Origin: Candidatus Blautia intestinigallinarum
GTDB taxonomy: Bacteria > Bacillota > Clostridia > Lachnospirales > Lachnospiraceae
Assembly (NCBI GenBank): GCA_019112635.1
Contig: DXIX01000012.1
Span: 1-64,000, forward strand
Length of the DNA: 64,000 bases
Reading direction: 5' to 3'
Positions within the stretch are counted from its first letter, which is position 1. Each line of letters opens with the position of its first letter. Made by a program: the position numbers and the translations under genes. The notes beneath the pieces are model-generated. The model was not told the DNA's origin. It saw nothing but the letters and a program-made list of their open reading frames with translations, and made no database searches. Shown piece after piece: positions 8,494 to 17,074 of the stretch.

Positions 8494-9840
8494 ATGAGTA
8501 AAGTTACATTTGATTATTCGAAAGCAGGTTGTTTTATCGCGGATCACGAGATGGAATCCATGAAGACCCTTGCTCAGGCAGCAAAGGAGACTCTGATATC
8601 CAGAAGCGGTGCCGGAAATGATTTCCTGGGATGGATTGATCTTCCTGTAAACTATGACAAGGAAGAATTCTCAAGAATCAAGGCGGCAGCCAAGAGAATT
8701 CAGGAGGATTCCGAAGTTCTTCTGGTAATTGGAATCGGCGGTTCCTATCTGGGAGCGAGAGCAGCCATTGAATTTCTTAGACATAGTTTTTATAATAACC
8801 TTGATAAAGAAGCTCGTAAAACTCCTGAGATTTATTATGTGGGAAACAGCATCAGCAGCCGTTACATTAAAGGCCTGATGGATGTCATTGGAGATCGTGA
8901 TTTCTCCATCAATATTATCTCCAAATCCGGTACAACCACAGAGCCGGCAATCGCATTCCGTGTGTTCAAGGAGATTCTGGAGAAGAAATATGGAAAAGAA
9001 AATGCTGCTAAGAGAATCTATGCAACAACAGATAAAGCACGTGGCGCTCTGAAAACTGTGGCAGACGAGGAAGGTTATGAGACTTTCGTTGTGCCGGACG
9101 ATGTGGGTGGACGTTTCTCCGTCCTGACAGCAGTGGGACTTCTCCCGATCGCAGTCAGCGGTGCAGATATTGACAAATTGATGGAAGGTGCGGCAGCAGG
9201 CAGAGAGTTGGCTCTGAATGCTCCTTTTGAGGAGAATGATGCTGTGCAGTATGCGGCAGTCCGCAATATTCTTCTGCGCAAAGGAAAAATGGTGGAAGTT
9301 CTGGCGAACTATGAGCCAAGCCTTCACTATGTGAATGAGTGGTGGAAACAGCTCTACGGCGAGAGTGAGGGAAAAGATCAGAAAGGAATTTTCCCGGCAG
9401 CAGTGGATCTGACCACAGATCTTCATTCTATGGGACAGTTCATTCAGGACGGATCCAGAATTATGTTCGAGACCGTGCTCAATGTGGTGGAATCCTCTGA
9501 TAAGATTGTGATTAATGAGGAGCCAGTTGACCTGGATGGTCTGAACTATCTGGCAGGAAAAGATGTGGACTTCGTAAATAAAAGTGCGATGAATGGAACG
9601 ATTCTGGCACACACAGACGGACAGGTACCGAATCTGCGTGTGGATATTCCACAGCAGAATGAATACTATCTTGGAGAATTGTTTTATTTCTTCGAGTTTG
9701 CGTGCGGTGTCAGCGGATATCTGCTGGGTGTCAATCCATTTAACCAGCCAGGTGTGGAGAGCTATAAGAAAAACATGTTTGCTTTACTGGGTAAACCTGG
9801 CTATGAGGAAGAACGCGAGAAACTGTTGAAGAGATTATAA
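8494..9840 (+). CDS. pgi: glucose-6-phosphate isomerase
   Basis: Interconverts glucose 6-phosphate and fructose 6-phosphate. The 448-residue length is that of the short Firmicutes form. [17 protein letters not shown] (phosphate loop, about 76-92), [14 protein letters not shown] (about 147-160) and [14 protein letters not shown] near the C-terminus with the active-site Lys are family hallmarks. The start follows AAAAGGAGCG. It is monocistronic, preceded by a leader hairpin and followed by a terminator. Confidence 0.97.
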   Translation: MSKVTFDYSKAGCFIADHEMESMKTLAQAAKETLISRSGAGNDFLGWIDLPVNYDKEEFSRIKAAAKRIQEDSEVLLVIGIGGSYLGARAAIEFLRHSFYNNLDKEARKTPEIYYVGNSISSRYIKGLMDVIGDRDFSINIISKSGTTTEPAIAFRVFKEILEKKYGKENAAKRIYATTDKARGALKTVADEEGYETFVVPDDVGGRFSVLTAVGLLPIAVSGADIDKLMEGAAAGRELALNAPFEENDAVQYAAVRNILLRKGKMVEVLANYEPSLHYVNEWWKQLYGESEGKDQKGIFPAAVDLTTDLHSMGQFIQDGSRIMFETVLNVVESSDKIVINEEPVDLDGLNYLAGKDVDFVNKSAMNGTILAHTDGQVPNLRVDIPQQNEYYLGELFYFFEFACGVSGYLLGVNPFNQPGVESYKKNMFALLGKPGYEEEREKLLKRL

Positions 9841-9860
9841 TATAATAAAGAAAAAGTTGA

Positions 9861-9890
9861 GGGACCGGTTCATCAGAATCGGTCCCTTTG
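9861..9890. terminator. intrinsic terminator between pgi and flavodoxin
   Basis: GGGACCG (9861-9867) pairs with CGGTCCC (9880-9886), followed by TTTG. The T-run is short. Placed between convergent genes it can serve both. Confidence 0.6.
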
Positions 9891-9921
9891 AGTATCTTGA
9901 CCTAGAAAGTGTTTAAAAAAT

Positions 9922-10344
9922 TTATGCCAGTGCTTTTCCAAGGGCCTCGCAGGCTGCAGCGGCTTCCTCATCCGGCTCTTCGTTGCAGATCACGGAATCG
10001 CATGCAAGAATGGCTCCGTCATTTCTGCAGGTATCTTCCCAGGTACGCATCCATTCACCATCGCCCCATCCGTAGGAACCAAACAGAGCAATTCTCTTAC
10101 CTTTCAGAGAAGGTTCGCAGGTGGAAAACATGGGTTCAAATTCAGTGTCTTCCAGCTCTTCATCTCCCATAGAAGGGCAGCCGAAAGCGATGGCGTCGAA
10201 ATCATTCATTTTGTCCGCAGAAAATTCTGCGGCTGTGAACAGAGTAACCTCGGCTCCGGCAGATTTTGCCCCGTCGGCTACTTTGTTGGCCATTGTCTCT
10301 GTGTTGCCTGTTCCACTCCAATAAACCACTGCGATTTTGTTCAT
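9922..10344 (-). CDS. flavodoxin
   Basis: A 140-residue short-chain flavodoxin, an FMN electron carrier that replaces ferredoxin under iron limitation. The FMN phosphate loop YWSGTGNTETMA is at about 8-19, followed by the FGCPSMGDEELE loop and the FGSYGWGDGEWM loop that packs on the isoalloxazine ring. It lies 38 bases downstream of the DUF3793 gene, in the same orientation and probably the same transcript. The shared promoter holds two inverted repeats of metal-regulator type, so iron control is the natural inference. Confidence 0.92.
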   Translation of the reverse strand: MNKIAVVYWSGTGNTETMANKVADGAKSAGAEVTLFTAAEFSADKMNDFDAIAFGCPSMGDEELEDTEFEPMFSTCEPSLKGKRIALFGSYGWGDGEWMRTWEDTCRNDGAILACDSVICNEEPDEEAAAACEALGKALA

Positions 10345-10382
10345 CTTATTTATACCTCACTTTTTTATTTTATGTCAGCAGT

Positions 10383-10934
10383 TCATGCCACGGTGAGCTG
10401 CAAAACATTTCGTTTTCCTTGAAGAAACAATCCCAGGTAGACATCTTTGCATTTTTTAAATTGAGCGAATAGCTTTAAGGTTTCACATTCGTTGCAGTAG
10501 ACTTTCCAGCATCCGCTGCATTTACTGTTCTTTCCGGCATTTTCAATAAAACCAGTCACATCTTCCAGGGGATAGCCCAGAAACAGGCCGATTTCATGGG
10601 GAAAGGATTCCTCTTCTGCGAATTTCTTCTTCAATTGTGCGATGCCATAATCGGCGTGAAATTCCTTGTATCCATACCTGGACAGAAATTCGGGGACTCC
10701 AGGCTTTTGAAGATCAGCATCCAGCCTGCTCTTACGGTAGACATAGAGAAGTGCTTTTGAAGCCCGATTCCGCAAAATAGCGATGGAAACACCTTTTTGC
10801 TGAAATTTTTGATTCCAGTCATGGATGTAATCTTCCAGCTCTTCGTCTGACTGGTAAGTAAATGTAAATAAATTTGCCGTCTTGATTGCGGCAAGAGTCG
10901 GGGAACAGTGTTCCACCAGATAACGTTCCAGCAT
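10383..10934 (-). CDS. DUF3793 family protein
   Basis: 183 residues. The N-terminal LERYLVEHCSPTLAAIKTANL and the later LGYPLEDVTGFI plus the cysteine-rich CSGCWKVYCNECE match the DUF3793 family of Clostridia, which is often found beside flavodoxin and ferrous iron uptake genes. Its function is not established; the CxxC...CxxC segment could bind metal or a cluster. Start: an in-frame GTG at 10943 exists, but ATG at 10934 has AGGCAGG at the right distance. First gene of the two-gene operon with flavodoxin. Confidence 0.82.
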   Translation of the reverse strand: MLERYLVEHCSPTLAAIKTANLFTFTYQSDEELEDYIHDWNQKFQQKGVSIAILRNRASKALLYVYRKSRLDADLQKPGVPEFLSRYGYKEFHADYGIAQLKKKFAEEESFPHEIGLFLGYPLEDVTGFIENAGKNSKCSGCWKVYCNECETLKLFAQFKKCKDVYLGLFLQGKRNVLQLTVA

Positions 10935-10976
10935 GAAAAACACCTGCCTTTTCGCTAAAAATGTCTTGAGGGGTGG

Positions 10977-11010
10977 GTTCCGTGCCTATAGTTGGAGGAA
11001 AGCACGGAAC
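10977..11010 (-). other. leader hairpin upstream of DUF3793
   Basis: GTTCCGTGC (10977-10985) and GCACGGAAC (11002-11010) form a perfect 9-bp stem with a 16-nt loop in the roughly 220-nt leader of the DUF3793-flavodoxin mRNA. A second palindrome (TGCGGCA-G-TGCCGCA, 11121-11135) lies nearer the promoter. No known riboswitch consensus was recognised. Confidence 0.45.
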
Positions 11011-11085
11011 ACCATTAAGGGGATAAGGGTTTCTAAAAATGTGTCCTGTGTGCGGTTTGGTCATGCACGGGAGGACTCATTGGAG

Positions 11086-11105
11086 AAGTTAGTAATTGCT
11101 AACTT
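11086..11105. promoter_or_regulatory. DtxR/IdeR-like operator, distal box
   Basis: AAGTTAGTAATTGCTAACTT has perfect 7-bp arms. It is the second of two similar boxes, centred 53 bp (about five helical turns) from the promoter-proximal box, so both face the same side of the DNA. Confidence 0.55.
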
Positions 11106-11139
11106 ATAAGGGATTTAAAATGCGGCAGTGCCGCAAATA

Positions 11140-11193
11140 AGTTAGTTAATACTAACTATATAAGAAAATAACACAAACAACTAAGAGTGTCAA
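11140..11193 (-). promoter_or_regulatory. regulated promoter of DUF3793-flavodoxin operon with proximal operator
   Basis: On the minus strand TTGACA (11188-11193) is followed after 17 bp by TATTTT (11165-11170). Immediately downstream, over the expected start site, lies AGTTAGTTAATACTAACT (11140-11157), a perfect 7+4+7 inverted repeat resembling TTAGGTTAACCTAA-like sites of DtxR/IdeR-family iron repressors. Repression by blocking promoter escape is the inference. Confidence 0.6.
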
Positions 11194-11212
11194 GAGAAAA
11201 AGAAAAAATTTT

Positions 11213-11479
11213 TCAGTCCTCTTCGATGACTTCGATTTCGAGAAAATCAAAGTCCAAATGTTCAATAAAATTGTCCTGGTTAAAGCGCGTTTTGCTGTGA
11301 CGCTTAAAGTCATCAATATTTTTGTCAAGCCAGATCGGTTTTTCAAGATCCAGTTCATAGCAGATATCTTCCAGACATTGAAACACTTTGTGTGTGCGGG
11401 TGTCGTCTGCGCCGCTGCAGGCTACGGTATCTTTGATTAATCGATTTGCGCGGAATATTTTTCCCCATAAACGAAACAT
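11213..11479 (-). CDS. conserved small protein of unknown function
   Basis: 88 residues, starting after a strong AAGGAGGA. The sequence begins MFRLWGKIF and has an acidic C-terminus (FDFLEIEVIEED). The middle part holds one Cys pair (CLEDICYELD) and the segment KPIWLDKNIDDFKRH. I recognise no domain of known function. Wording of this type recurs in Lachnospiraceae genomes from memory, so it is probably a real conserved gene. It is divergent from the hydratase at 11624. Confidence 0.7.
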   Translation of the reverse strand: MFRLWGKIFRANRLIKDTVACSGADDTRTHKVFQCLEDICYELDLEKPIWLDKNIDDFKRHSKTRFNQDNFIEHLDFDFLEIEVIEED

Positions 11480-11552
11480 GATGTACGGTCCTCCTTTGTT
11501 TTCAAGAATTATACAATATAGAAAAAGAATGTGCAATCTGAGGGAAATTTGT

Positions 11553-11581
11553 TTGAAACTTTCCAGGAAATCTACTATAAT
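11553..11581 (+). promoter_or_regulatory. promoter of the aconitase-like hydratase
   Basis: TTGAAA (11553-11558), 17 bp, TATAAT (11576-11581). A TTGTTAACAA palindrome (11596-11605) lies in the short leader, just before the ribosome site. Confidence 0.7.
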
Positions 11582-11623
11582 GGATGCGTGTATTGTTGTT
11601 AACAATTAAGGAGGACGAAGCAT

Positions 11624-13882
11624 ATGAAGTTATACGATAAAGGTGTTTATCTGGTGAATGGCCTGGACATCGTAGAGGAAGGACAGGGCCAGATCCCCAT
11701 CAGCAGGGAGGAAGCATCAGAAAATACCATTGCCTATGGGATTCTCAGAGATCATAATACTTCTGGTAATATGGAGAAGCTGCAGATTAAATTTGACAAG
11801 CTGACATCTCATGATATCACTTTTGTGGGAATTATTCAGACGGCCCGCGCGTCAGGGCTGGAGAGATTTCCGGTTCCTTATGTGCTGACGAACTGCCACA
11901 ATTCTCTCTGTGCAGTGGGCGGCACAATCAATGAAGATGACCATATGTTTGGTCTGACCTGTGCGAAAAAATATGGCGGCGTGTATGTTCCGCCTCATCA
12001 GGCCGTAATTCACCAGTATGCCCGGGAGATGCTTGCAGAGTGCGGCAAGATGATTCTGGGTTCTGACAGCCATACCCGCTACGGCGCGCTGGGAACTATG
12101 GCTATGGGAGAAGGTGGACCGGAGCTGGTAAAACAGCTGCTGTCTCAGACTTATGACATTAATATGCCCCAGGTGGTTGCCGTCTACCTGAAAGGAAGTC
12201 CAAGACCTGGCGTGGGCCCGCAGGACGTGGCTCTGGCAATCATTGGTGAAGTGTTTGCCAACGGCTATGTGAAGAATAAAGTAATGGAATTTGTGGGTCC
12301 TGGTGTGTCAAATCTGAGTGCGGATTTCAGAATCGGTATTGATGTTATGACGACAGAGACCACATGTCTGTCTTCCATCTGGCAGACTGATGATAAGATT
12401 GAAGAGTTCTACGCAATTCATGGAAGAAGCGAGTCTTACAAGGAATTGAAACCGGGACAGATTGCTTACTATGACGGTATGATTGAGATTGATCTGGATG
12501 AGATTAAACCGATGATTGCCATGCCGTTCCATCCGTCCAACACGTATACCATTGACGAACTGAAGGCTAATCTGATGGATATTTTGGACGATGTGGAGAA
12601 GAAAGCGCAGGTAAGTCTGGACGGTAAGATTGATTTCACTTTGAAAAATAAAGTGATTGACGGAAAGCTTTATGTGGATCAGGGAATTATTGCAGGATGT
12701 GCCGGCGGCGGATTTGAAAATATCTGTGCGGCAGCAGACATTCTGAAGGGCAAGAGCATCGGCTGCGATACCTTTACACTGAGTGTGTATCCTGCAAGTA
12801 CTCCGATTTATATGGAGCTGGCGAAGAACGGAACCCTTGCTTCTCTGTTGGAGACCGGAGCTGTGGTCAAGACTGCGTTTTGCGGACCTTGCTTTGGAGC
12901 CGGGGATACTCCTGCGAATAACGCGTTCAGTATTCGTCATACCACCAGAAACTTCCCGAACCGTGAGGGATCTAAGATTCAAAATGGCCAGATTTCTTCT
13001 GTGGCTCTTATGGACGCTCGTTCGATCGCAGCGACAGCTGCTAACCAGGGATTCCTGACTTCTGCGGAGGAGTACACAGGAACTTATACCAATCCGAAAT
13101 ATTATTTTGATAAAACAATCTATGAGAACCGTGTCTTTGACAGCAAGGGAGTGGCAGATCCTTCTGTTGAGATTCAGTTTGGACCGAATATCAAGGACTG
13201 GCCGAAGATGCCGGCACTGGCGGATAATCTGATTCTGAAAGTGGTATCCGAGATTCATGATCCAGTGACGACAACGGATGAGCTGATTCCATCCGGAGAG
13301 ACTTCCTCTTACCGCTCCAACCCACTGGGACTGGCAGAGTTCGCACTGTCAAGAAAGGATCCTGCTTACGTGGGACGTGCAAAGGAAGTACGGGCGGCGC
13401 AGGACGCAATCAATGAAGGAAAATGTCCGGTTGAGGCTCTTCCGGAATTAGAGAATGTGCTGGAAATAATTGCCAAGACTTTCCCGGAAGTCAAGGACGG
13501 AGCTTATGGCGTGGGCAGTACGATCTTTGCGGTGAAGCCAGGTGACGGCTCTGCCCGTGAACAGGCGGCTTCCTGCCAGAAAGTGTTAGGCGGATGGGCG
13601 AATATTGCCAATGAGTATGCGACCAAACGTTATCGCTCCAATCTGATTAACTGGGGAATGCTTCCATTTTTGATTGAAGAGGGAGATCTTCCGTTTAAGA
13701 ATGGGGATTACCTGTATGTTCCTCAGATTCGGAAAGCCGTGGAAGATAAAGCGAATGAGATCACAGCTTACACGGTATCCGGGGATGGATTGAAAAAATT
13801 CACAATGACCCTGGGTGAACTCACCGATGATGAGAGAGAGATTATCTTAAAGGGATGTCTGATTAACTACAACCGTAAATAG
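11624..13882 (+). CDS. aconitase-family hydratase (YbhJ-like)
   Basis: 752 residues, matching the length of the YbhJ-like branch of the aconitase superfamily rather than AcnA/AcnB (about 890/865) or LeuC. The order is swivel/cluster domains first, with [20 protein letters not shown] (about 143-162, close to the GTDSHT motif), a CAGGGFENI segment, and [20 protein letters not shown], which supplies two of the cluster cysteines. It probably carries a [4Fe-4S] cluster and hydrates or isomerises a hydroxy acid, but the substrate of this branch is not established. AAGGAGGA precedes ATG. Monocistronic with its own promoter and terminator; no citrate synthase or isocitrate dehydrogenase is near. Confidence 0.83.
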   Translation: MKLYDKGVYLVNGLDIVEEGQGQIPISREEASENTIAYGILRDHNTSGNMEKLQIKFDKLTSHDITFVGIIQTARASGLERFPVPYVLTNCHNSLCAVGGTINEDDHMFGLTCAKKYGGVYVPPHQAVIHQYAREMLAECGKMILGSDSHTRYGALGTMAMGEGGPELVKQLLSQTYDINMPQVVAVYLKGSPRPGVGPQDVALAIIGEVFANGYVKNKVMEFVGPGVSNLSADFRIGIDVMTTETTCLSSIWQTDDKIEEFYAIHGRSESYKELKPGQIAYYDGMIEIDLDEIKPMIAMPFHPSNTYTIDELKANLMDILDDVEKKAQVSLDGKIDFTLKNKVIDGKLYVDQGIIAGCAGGGFENICAAADILKGKSIGCDTFTLSVYPASTPIYMELAKNGTLASLLETGAVVKTAFCGPCFGAGDTPANNAFSIRHTTRNFPNREGSKIQNGQISSVALMDARSIAATAANQGFLTSAEEYTGTYTNPKYYFDKTIYENRVFDSKGVADPSVEIQFGPNIKDWPKMPALADNLILKVVSEIHDPVTTTDELIPSGETSSYRSNPLGLAEFALSRKDPAYVGRAKEVRAAQDAINEGKCPVEALPELENVLEIIAKTFPEVKDGAYGVGSTIFAVKPGDGSAREQAASCQKVLGGWANIANEYATKRYRSNLINWGMLPFLIEEGDLPFKNGDYLYVPQIRKAVEDKANEITAYTVSGDGLKKFTMTLGELTDDEREIILKGCLINYNRK

Positions 13883-13889
13883 AATGTCA

Positions 13890-13936
13890 AATACCTCCGG
13901 CAGGTGTCAAGAAGCACTTGTGCGGAGGTATTTTTG
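13890..13936 (+). terminator. intrinsic terminator of hydratase gene
   Basis: AATACCTCCG (13890-13899) pairs with CGGAGGTATT (13923-13932), with an inner CAGGTG/CACTTG helix, followed by TTTTG. Confidence 0.85.
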
Positions 13937-14044
13937 AAAACAGAATAAATAATCTGAAAAATATAGAAAATATATAAAATTAATAGTTTTATGAAAAATA
14001 AATATTTAGAAAATAAAAAATAATAAAATTTATCAAAAAATGTA

Positions 14045-14073
14045 TTGACAAATAAAAAGGCGAGTGGTAGTAT
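14045..14073 (+). promoter_or_regulatory. consensus promoter of the large non-coding RNA
   Basis: TTGACA (14045-14050), exactly 17 bp, TAGTAT (14068-14073), preceded by about 90 bp of very AT-rich DNA like an UP element. The perfect palindrome TATGTACATA (14073-14082) covers the expected start site. Confidence 0.8.
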
Positions 14074-14079
14074 ATGTAC

Positions 14080-15148
14080 ATACAAACAAAGAAGCACAAA
14101 AAACAATCAAAAATCATTCAATTCATAGTATAAATTGCTAAGAAAAAGAGTGAGAGATAAGAAGGAGGTATCGTCCATTGGGAACATAGTTTAGAAAACG
14201 ATCAATATAAGAGTGGTGGACAGCAGTTCCTGCGAGAAAGACCGGATACATACAGTAACAAGGAAGATAGATCCTCTCATTTGATATAAATTAAAAAAGA
14301 GGAGAAAGTATCCAAGGTATTATAGAAGCTGATCCTTATATTGAATAATACCACAAAGCTGATATAAAGGTTTAAGAAGATGTGTAAAGAAACATTTCCT
14401 TAAAGAGTATAACTGCCTGACGCATAATCATACATTCGATAAAAGATAATTTGAGAAATTATCTTAAAAGTACTTCAGATAATAAGAATTGATATTAGAA
14501 AGATAATGATTGAATAAGGCAACGGTAATTTTCAAAAGAAGATGCTGTATGATCCCTAAAAATCGCTTCGGAATAATTATCAAAAAAGATCTTATTCTAA
14601 GAGTAGAAAACCAGTTTTACATATGATTCGAGAAGACGACAGGTAAGATATTTTGAAATCCATATAAAATCCTGATACATAGAACTTCGAAAGGACTATG
14701 ATTGAAAAGGATAGAATATGAATTGAAACTTTACATCAGATGGATAACGATAAACTGGCAACGTTATTCAAAAGCAGAGAATCAAAATAGAAGATACCTT
14801 AGGATGATACGAAAGAGATCAGTCTGGGATATACAAATTAAAAAAGATTCTCCATATAGATTTATAATCCGTAAATTATAAATCAAAACTCTATAGAACT
14901 TTCTAAGTAAATTGAATGATATTATCATTTCATTTATGAGCAGGAAATAAAAGAAAAGATTAAAAATAGAAAAATTAAATATGGAACATGAGAATTAAGC
15001 AGTTAATTTGATTGTAACCAAAGAAAAATTAATCTATAATTCTATCATTCGTATAGAGAGAAAGAAAGAGGACTAAAAAATTGAATAACGAGGAATTTTA
15101 AGACGGCCATCGTAATTGAAGAAAATTATGATGGTCGTCTTATTTTTG
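14080..15148 (+). ncRNA. candidate giant structured non-coding RNA (about 1.07 kb)
   Basis: No reading frame of useful length exists on either strand between 14107 and 15185, yet the stretch starts with a consensus promoter and ends in an 18-bp terminator. The + strand is strongly A-rich with A far above T, as in structured RNA loops. Perfect helices seen: GGATAC/GTATCC (14234-39, 14308-13), GGTATTAT/ATAATACC (14316-23, 14345-52), a 12-bp stem with one mismatch (14371-83, 14392-404), AAGATAATTT/AAATTATCTT (14443-52, 14456-65), a 9-bp enclosing helix (14502-11, 14572-81), ATAACG/CGTTAT (14744-49, 14762-67), GATTTATAAT/ATTATAAATC (14859-68, 14875-84) and AATTAA/TTAATT (14993-98, 15003-08). Some short pairings could be chance in AT-rich DNA. 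Size and style recall ROOL, GOLLD or OLE, but I cannot assign it to any. A decayed gene is the main alternative. Confidence 0.72.
15100..15148 (+). terminator. strong intrinsic terminator of the large non-coding RNA
   Basis: An uninterrupted 18-bp stem (15100-15117 with 15124-15141, two G-U pairs) with loop GAAGAA, followed by ATTTTTG. It lies 53 bases before the next start codon. Confidence 0.92.
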
Positions 15149-15200
15149 CTGTCCGATTGTGTTAAAATGAAAGTACTCGAAAAGCATGAGGGAGAAGATT

Positions 15201-15857
15201 ATGATCAAAGACTGGATTCTATATGAGGACAAGTATCTGATTGTGTGTGACAAACCGGCAGGGATGGCCGTGCAGAGTGCCCGGATTGGTCAGATGGATT
15301 TGGAAAGTGCGTTGAAAAATGAATTGGCATCGAGGGAAGCTGGGAAAATTCCTTTTCTGGGCGTGATACACAGACTGGATCAGCCAGTGGAGGGAGTAGT
15401 ACTGTTTGCCAAGGACAAGAAGACCGCTGCGGGTTTGAATGAACAGATGGCCAATGGAAAGATAGAAAAATATTATCTGGCGGTGACAGGAGGGACAGCC
15501 CTTTCACCAAGAGGCCGTCTGGAAGACTGGATCAAGAAGGAGAAGGGAAACTACTCGCAGATTGTGCCCCAGGGAACGAAGGGAAGTAAGAAGGCAGTTC
15601 TCGAATATGAGGTACAAAAACAGATGGGAGATAAAATGCTTGTGAAGATTCACCTGATGACGGGAAGACATCATCAGATCCGTGTGCAGATGGCCCATGC
15701 CGGAATGCCGCTCATCGGGGATCGTAAATACGGTCTTCCAGGGGAGGGGCTGGGACTGTGCGCATGCTGTCTGAGCTTTGTACATCCCGTGGGAGGAAAG
15801 CAGATGAATTTTGAGATTCGGCCCCACGGGAAGGTTTTTCAGAGCTTTTTTGAATAA
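15201..15857 (+). CDS. RluA-family pseudouridine synthase
   Basis: 218 residues, isomerising uridine to pseudouridine in rRNA or tRNA. It consists of the catalytic domain only, without the N-terminal S4 domain of RluC/RluD types. The catalytic Asp lies in HRLDQPVEGVVLFAK (about 53-67; the usual TSG after HRLD is VEG here), and TGRHHQIRVQMAHAG is the conserved C-terminal motif. ATG at 15201 was preferred over 15186 because GAGGGAGA lies just upstream. Its target RNA is unknown. It is the first gene after the large non-coding RNA, probably with its own promoter (TTAAAAT near 15164). Confidence 0.9.
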   Translation: MIKDWILYEDKYLIVCDKPAGMAVQSARIGQMDLESALKNELASREAGKIPFLGVIHRLDQPVEGVVLFAKDKKTAAGLNEQMANGKIEKYYLAVTGGTALSPRGRLEDWIKKEKGNYSQIVPQGTKGSKKAVLEYEVQKQMGDKMLVKIHLMTGRHHQIRVQMAHAGMPLIGDRKYGLPGEGLGLCACCLSFVHPVGGKQMNFEIRPHGKVFQSFFE

Positions 15858-15903
15858 GGAATTTGCGAAAATGCCATACTAAGCTGGAAAGTGTGGTGTG
15901 GAT

Positions 15904-16935
15904 ATGAGTCTGGAATTGAGAAGAAAGCTCTGTATTGCGGGAATTGTGATAGGAGTGTACCTGGGATTTCGATATCTGGTGCCTGTCGCAGTTCCTTTTT
16001 TCATTGGCTGGCTGCTGGCGGTCTGGATCTATCCCATGGGAGCATGGGCAGAGAGGAAAATACATTTGAAAAAGAACTGGGTTGGAACGGCAATTCTGTT
16101 GCTGCTTCTTGCTGTGTTTCTGTGGATTTTATGGATGTGCGGCAATTTGCTGTGGCAGCAGCTGCGACTGGCTTTTCAGAATATCCAAAAGATTTCAGAT
16201 TGGGCGTTGGAAGCGTTGGATCAGTGCTGTCAGGCTGCAGAGCGGATGACAGGGATTGAGAAAGAAGTCAGCAGAGGATTTGTTCTGGCACAGGCAGAAC
16301 GAATCCAGGAGCATGTGGCGGATTCTGTCACACCCAAGAATTTGTGGCGCCTTTTCTCCCAGGCGGGAAAAGTGATAGCCATCGGAACGGGAATGGTGAT
16401 TTCCTGGCTGTCGGGAATCCTGTTTTTACAGGAGATGGATCAGATCCGGCAGAAGGTAAGAGAATTTTCAGTTCTCAATGGAATTCGGCGCATCAGCAGA
16501 CGGCTCGGTCAGACGACTGCGGCATATCTGAGGGCTCAGCTGATGATTATGGCTGTGGTGGGGATCATCTGTACTCTGGGATTCTGGATGATGGGAAGTC
16601 CTTATTATCTGCTGTTTGGAATTGCTCTGGGAGTGTTGGATGCACTTCCAGTCATCGGCACAGGTACTTTTCTTTATCCGGCAGCTTTTTATTTCCTTCT
16701 TCAAAAGGAATTTACCATGGCAGCCGGGTGTGTGATTCTGGATTTGGTCACCAGTGTGGCGAGGGAATTTCTGGAACCGAAACTGATTGGGGGAAAGCTG
16801 GGAGTCTCCCCGGTGATTGTGCTGGCATCAGTCTATTTCGGATTCTATCTGTATGGCCCCTGGGGATTTCTGGCAGGACCTCTGTCACTGTCTGTGGCGT
16901 ATGAAATCGGAAAAGAATGGGATCTGTGGGATTAA
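15904..16935 (+). CDS. AI-2E transporter-family membrane protein (YtvI-like)
   Basis: 343 residues with about eight hydrophobic segments in the AI-2E/UPF0118 pattern: two N-terminal helices (IAGIVIGVYLGF; VPVAVPFFIGWLLAVWIYP), one near 60-80, a long amphipathic middle, and a C-terminal bundle with PYYLLFGIALGVLDALPVIG and the family-typical LEPKLIGGKLGVSPVIVLAS. Members export small molecules or work in sporulation (YtvI), but many have no defined substrate. A GTG at 15898 is an alternative start; neither has a strong ribosome site. It follows the synthase gene by 46 bases and may be cotranscribed. Confidence 0.85.
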   Translation: MSLELRRKLCIAGIVIGVYLGFRYLVPVAVPFFIGWLLAVWIYPMGAWAERKIHLKKNWVGTAILLLLLAVFLWILWMCGNLLWQQLRLAFQNIQKISDWALEALDQCCQAAERMTGIEKEVSRGFVLAQAERIQEHVADSVTPKNLWRLFSQAGKVIAIGTGMVISWLSGILFLQEMDQIRQKVREFSVLNGIRRISRRLGQTTAAYLRAQLMIMAVVGIICTLGFWMMGSPYYLLFGIALGVLDALPVIGTGTFLYPAAFYFLLQKEFTMAAGCVILDLVTSVAREFLEPKLIGGKLGVSPVIVLASVYFGFYLYGPWGFLAGPLSLSVAYEIGKEWDLWD

Positions 16936-17074
16936 ATTAAGGATTTTTCGTGAAAAAAATATAAAACCTCTGGACGAGAAAACGAAAAAGTGTATAATGA
17001 TTGAAGAATAATAAGGTAAAGTTTTTGTAAAGAGCACGAGTAGTTTGTGTAACATATATCTGGAGGGAGTTTCT

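Noticed and set aside
10819-11064. 81-residue minus-strand frame in the DUF3793 leader
   Set aside because: Overlaps the DUF3793 start region in another frame, has no good ribosome site and contains the 9-bp leader hairpin. A leader peptide is not excluded.
11596-11605. Rex site in front of the hydratase (TTGTTAACAA)
   Set aside because: Half-sites lack the normal spacing of the Rex consensus; ten bases of AT-rich palindrome are weak evidence.
13936-15185. Decayed protein gene or mobile element remnant
   Set aside because: No stretch translates to recognisable protein in any frame, no terminal repeats or transposase traces, and promoter, helices and terminator are intact. Kept only as the alternative to the RNA.
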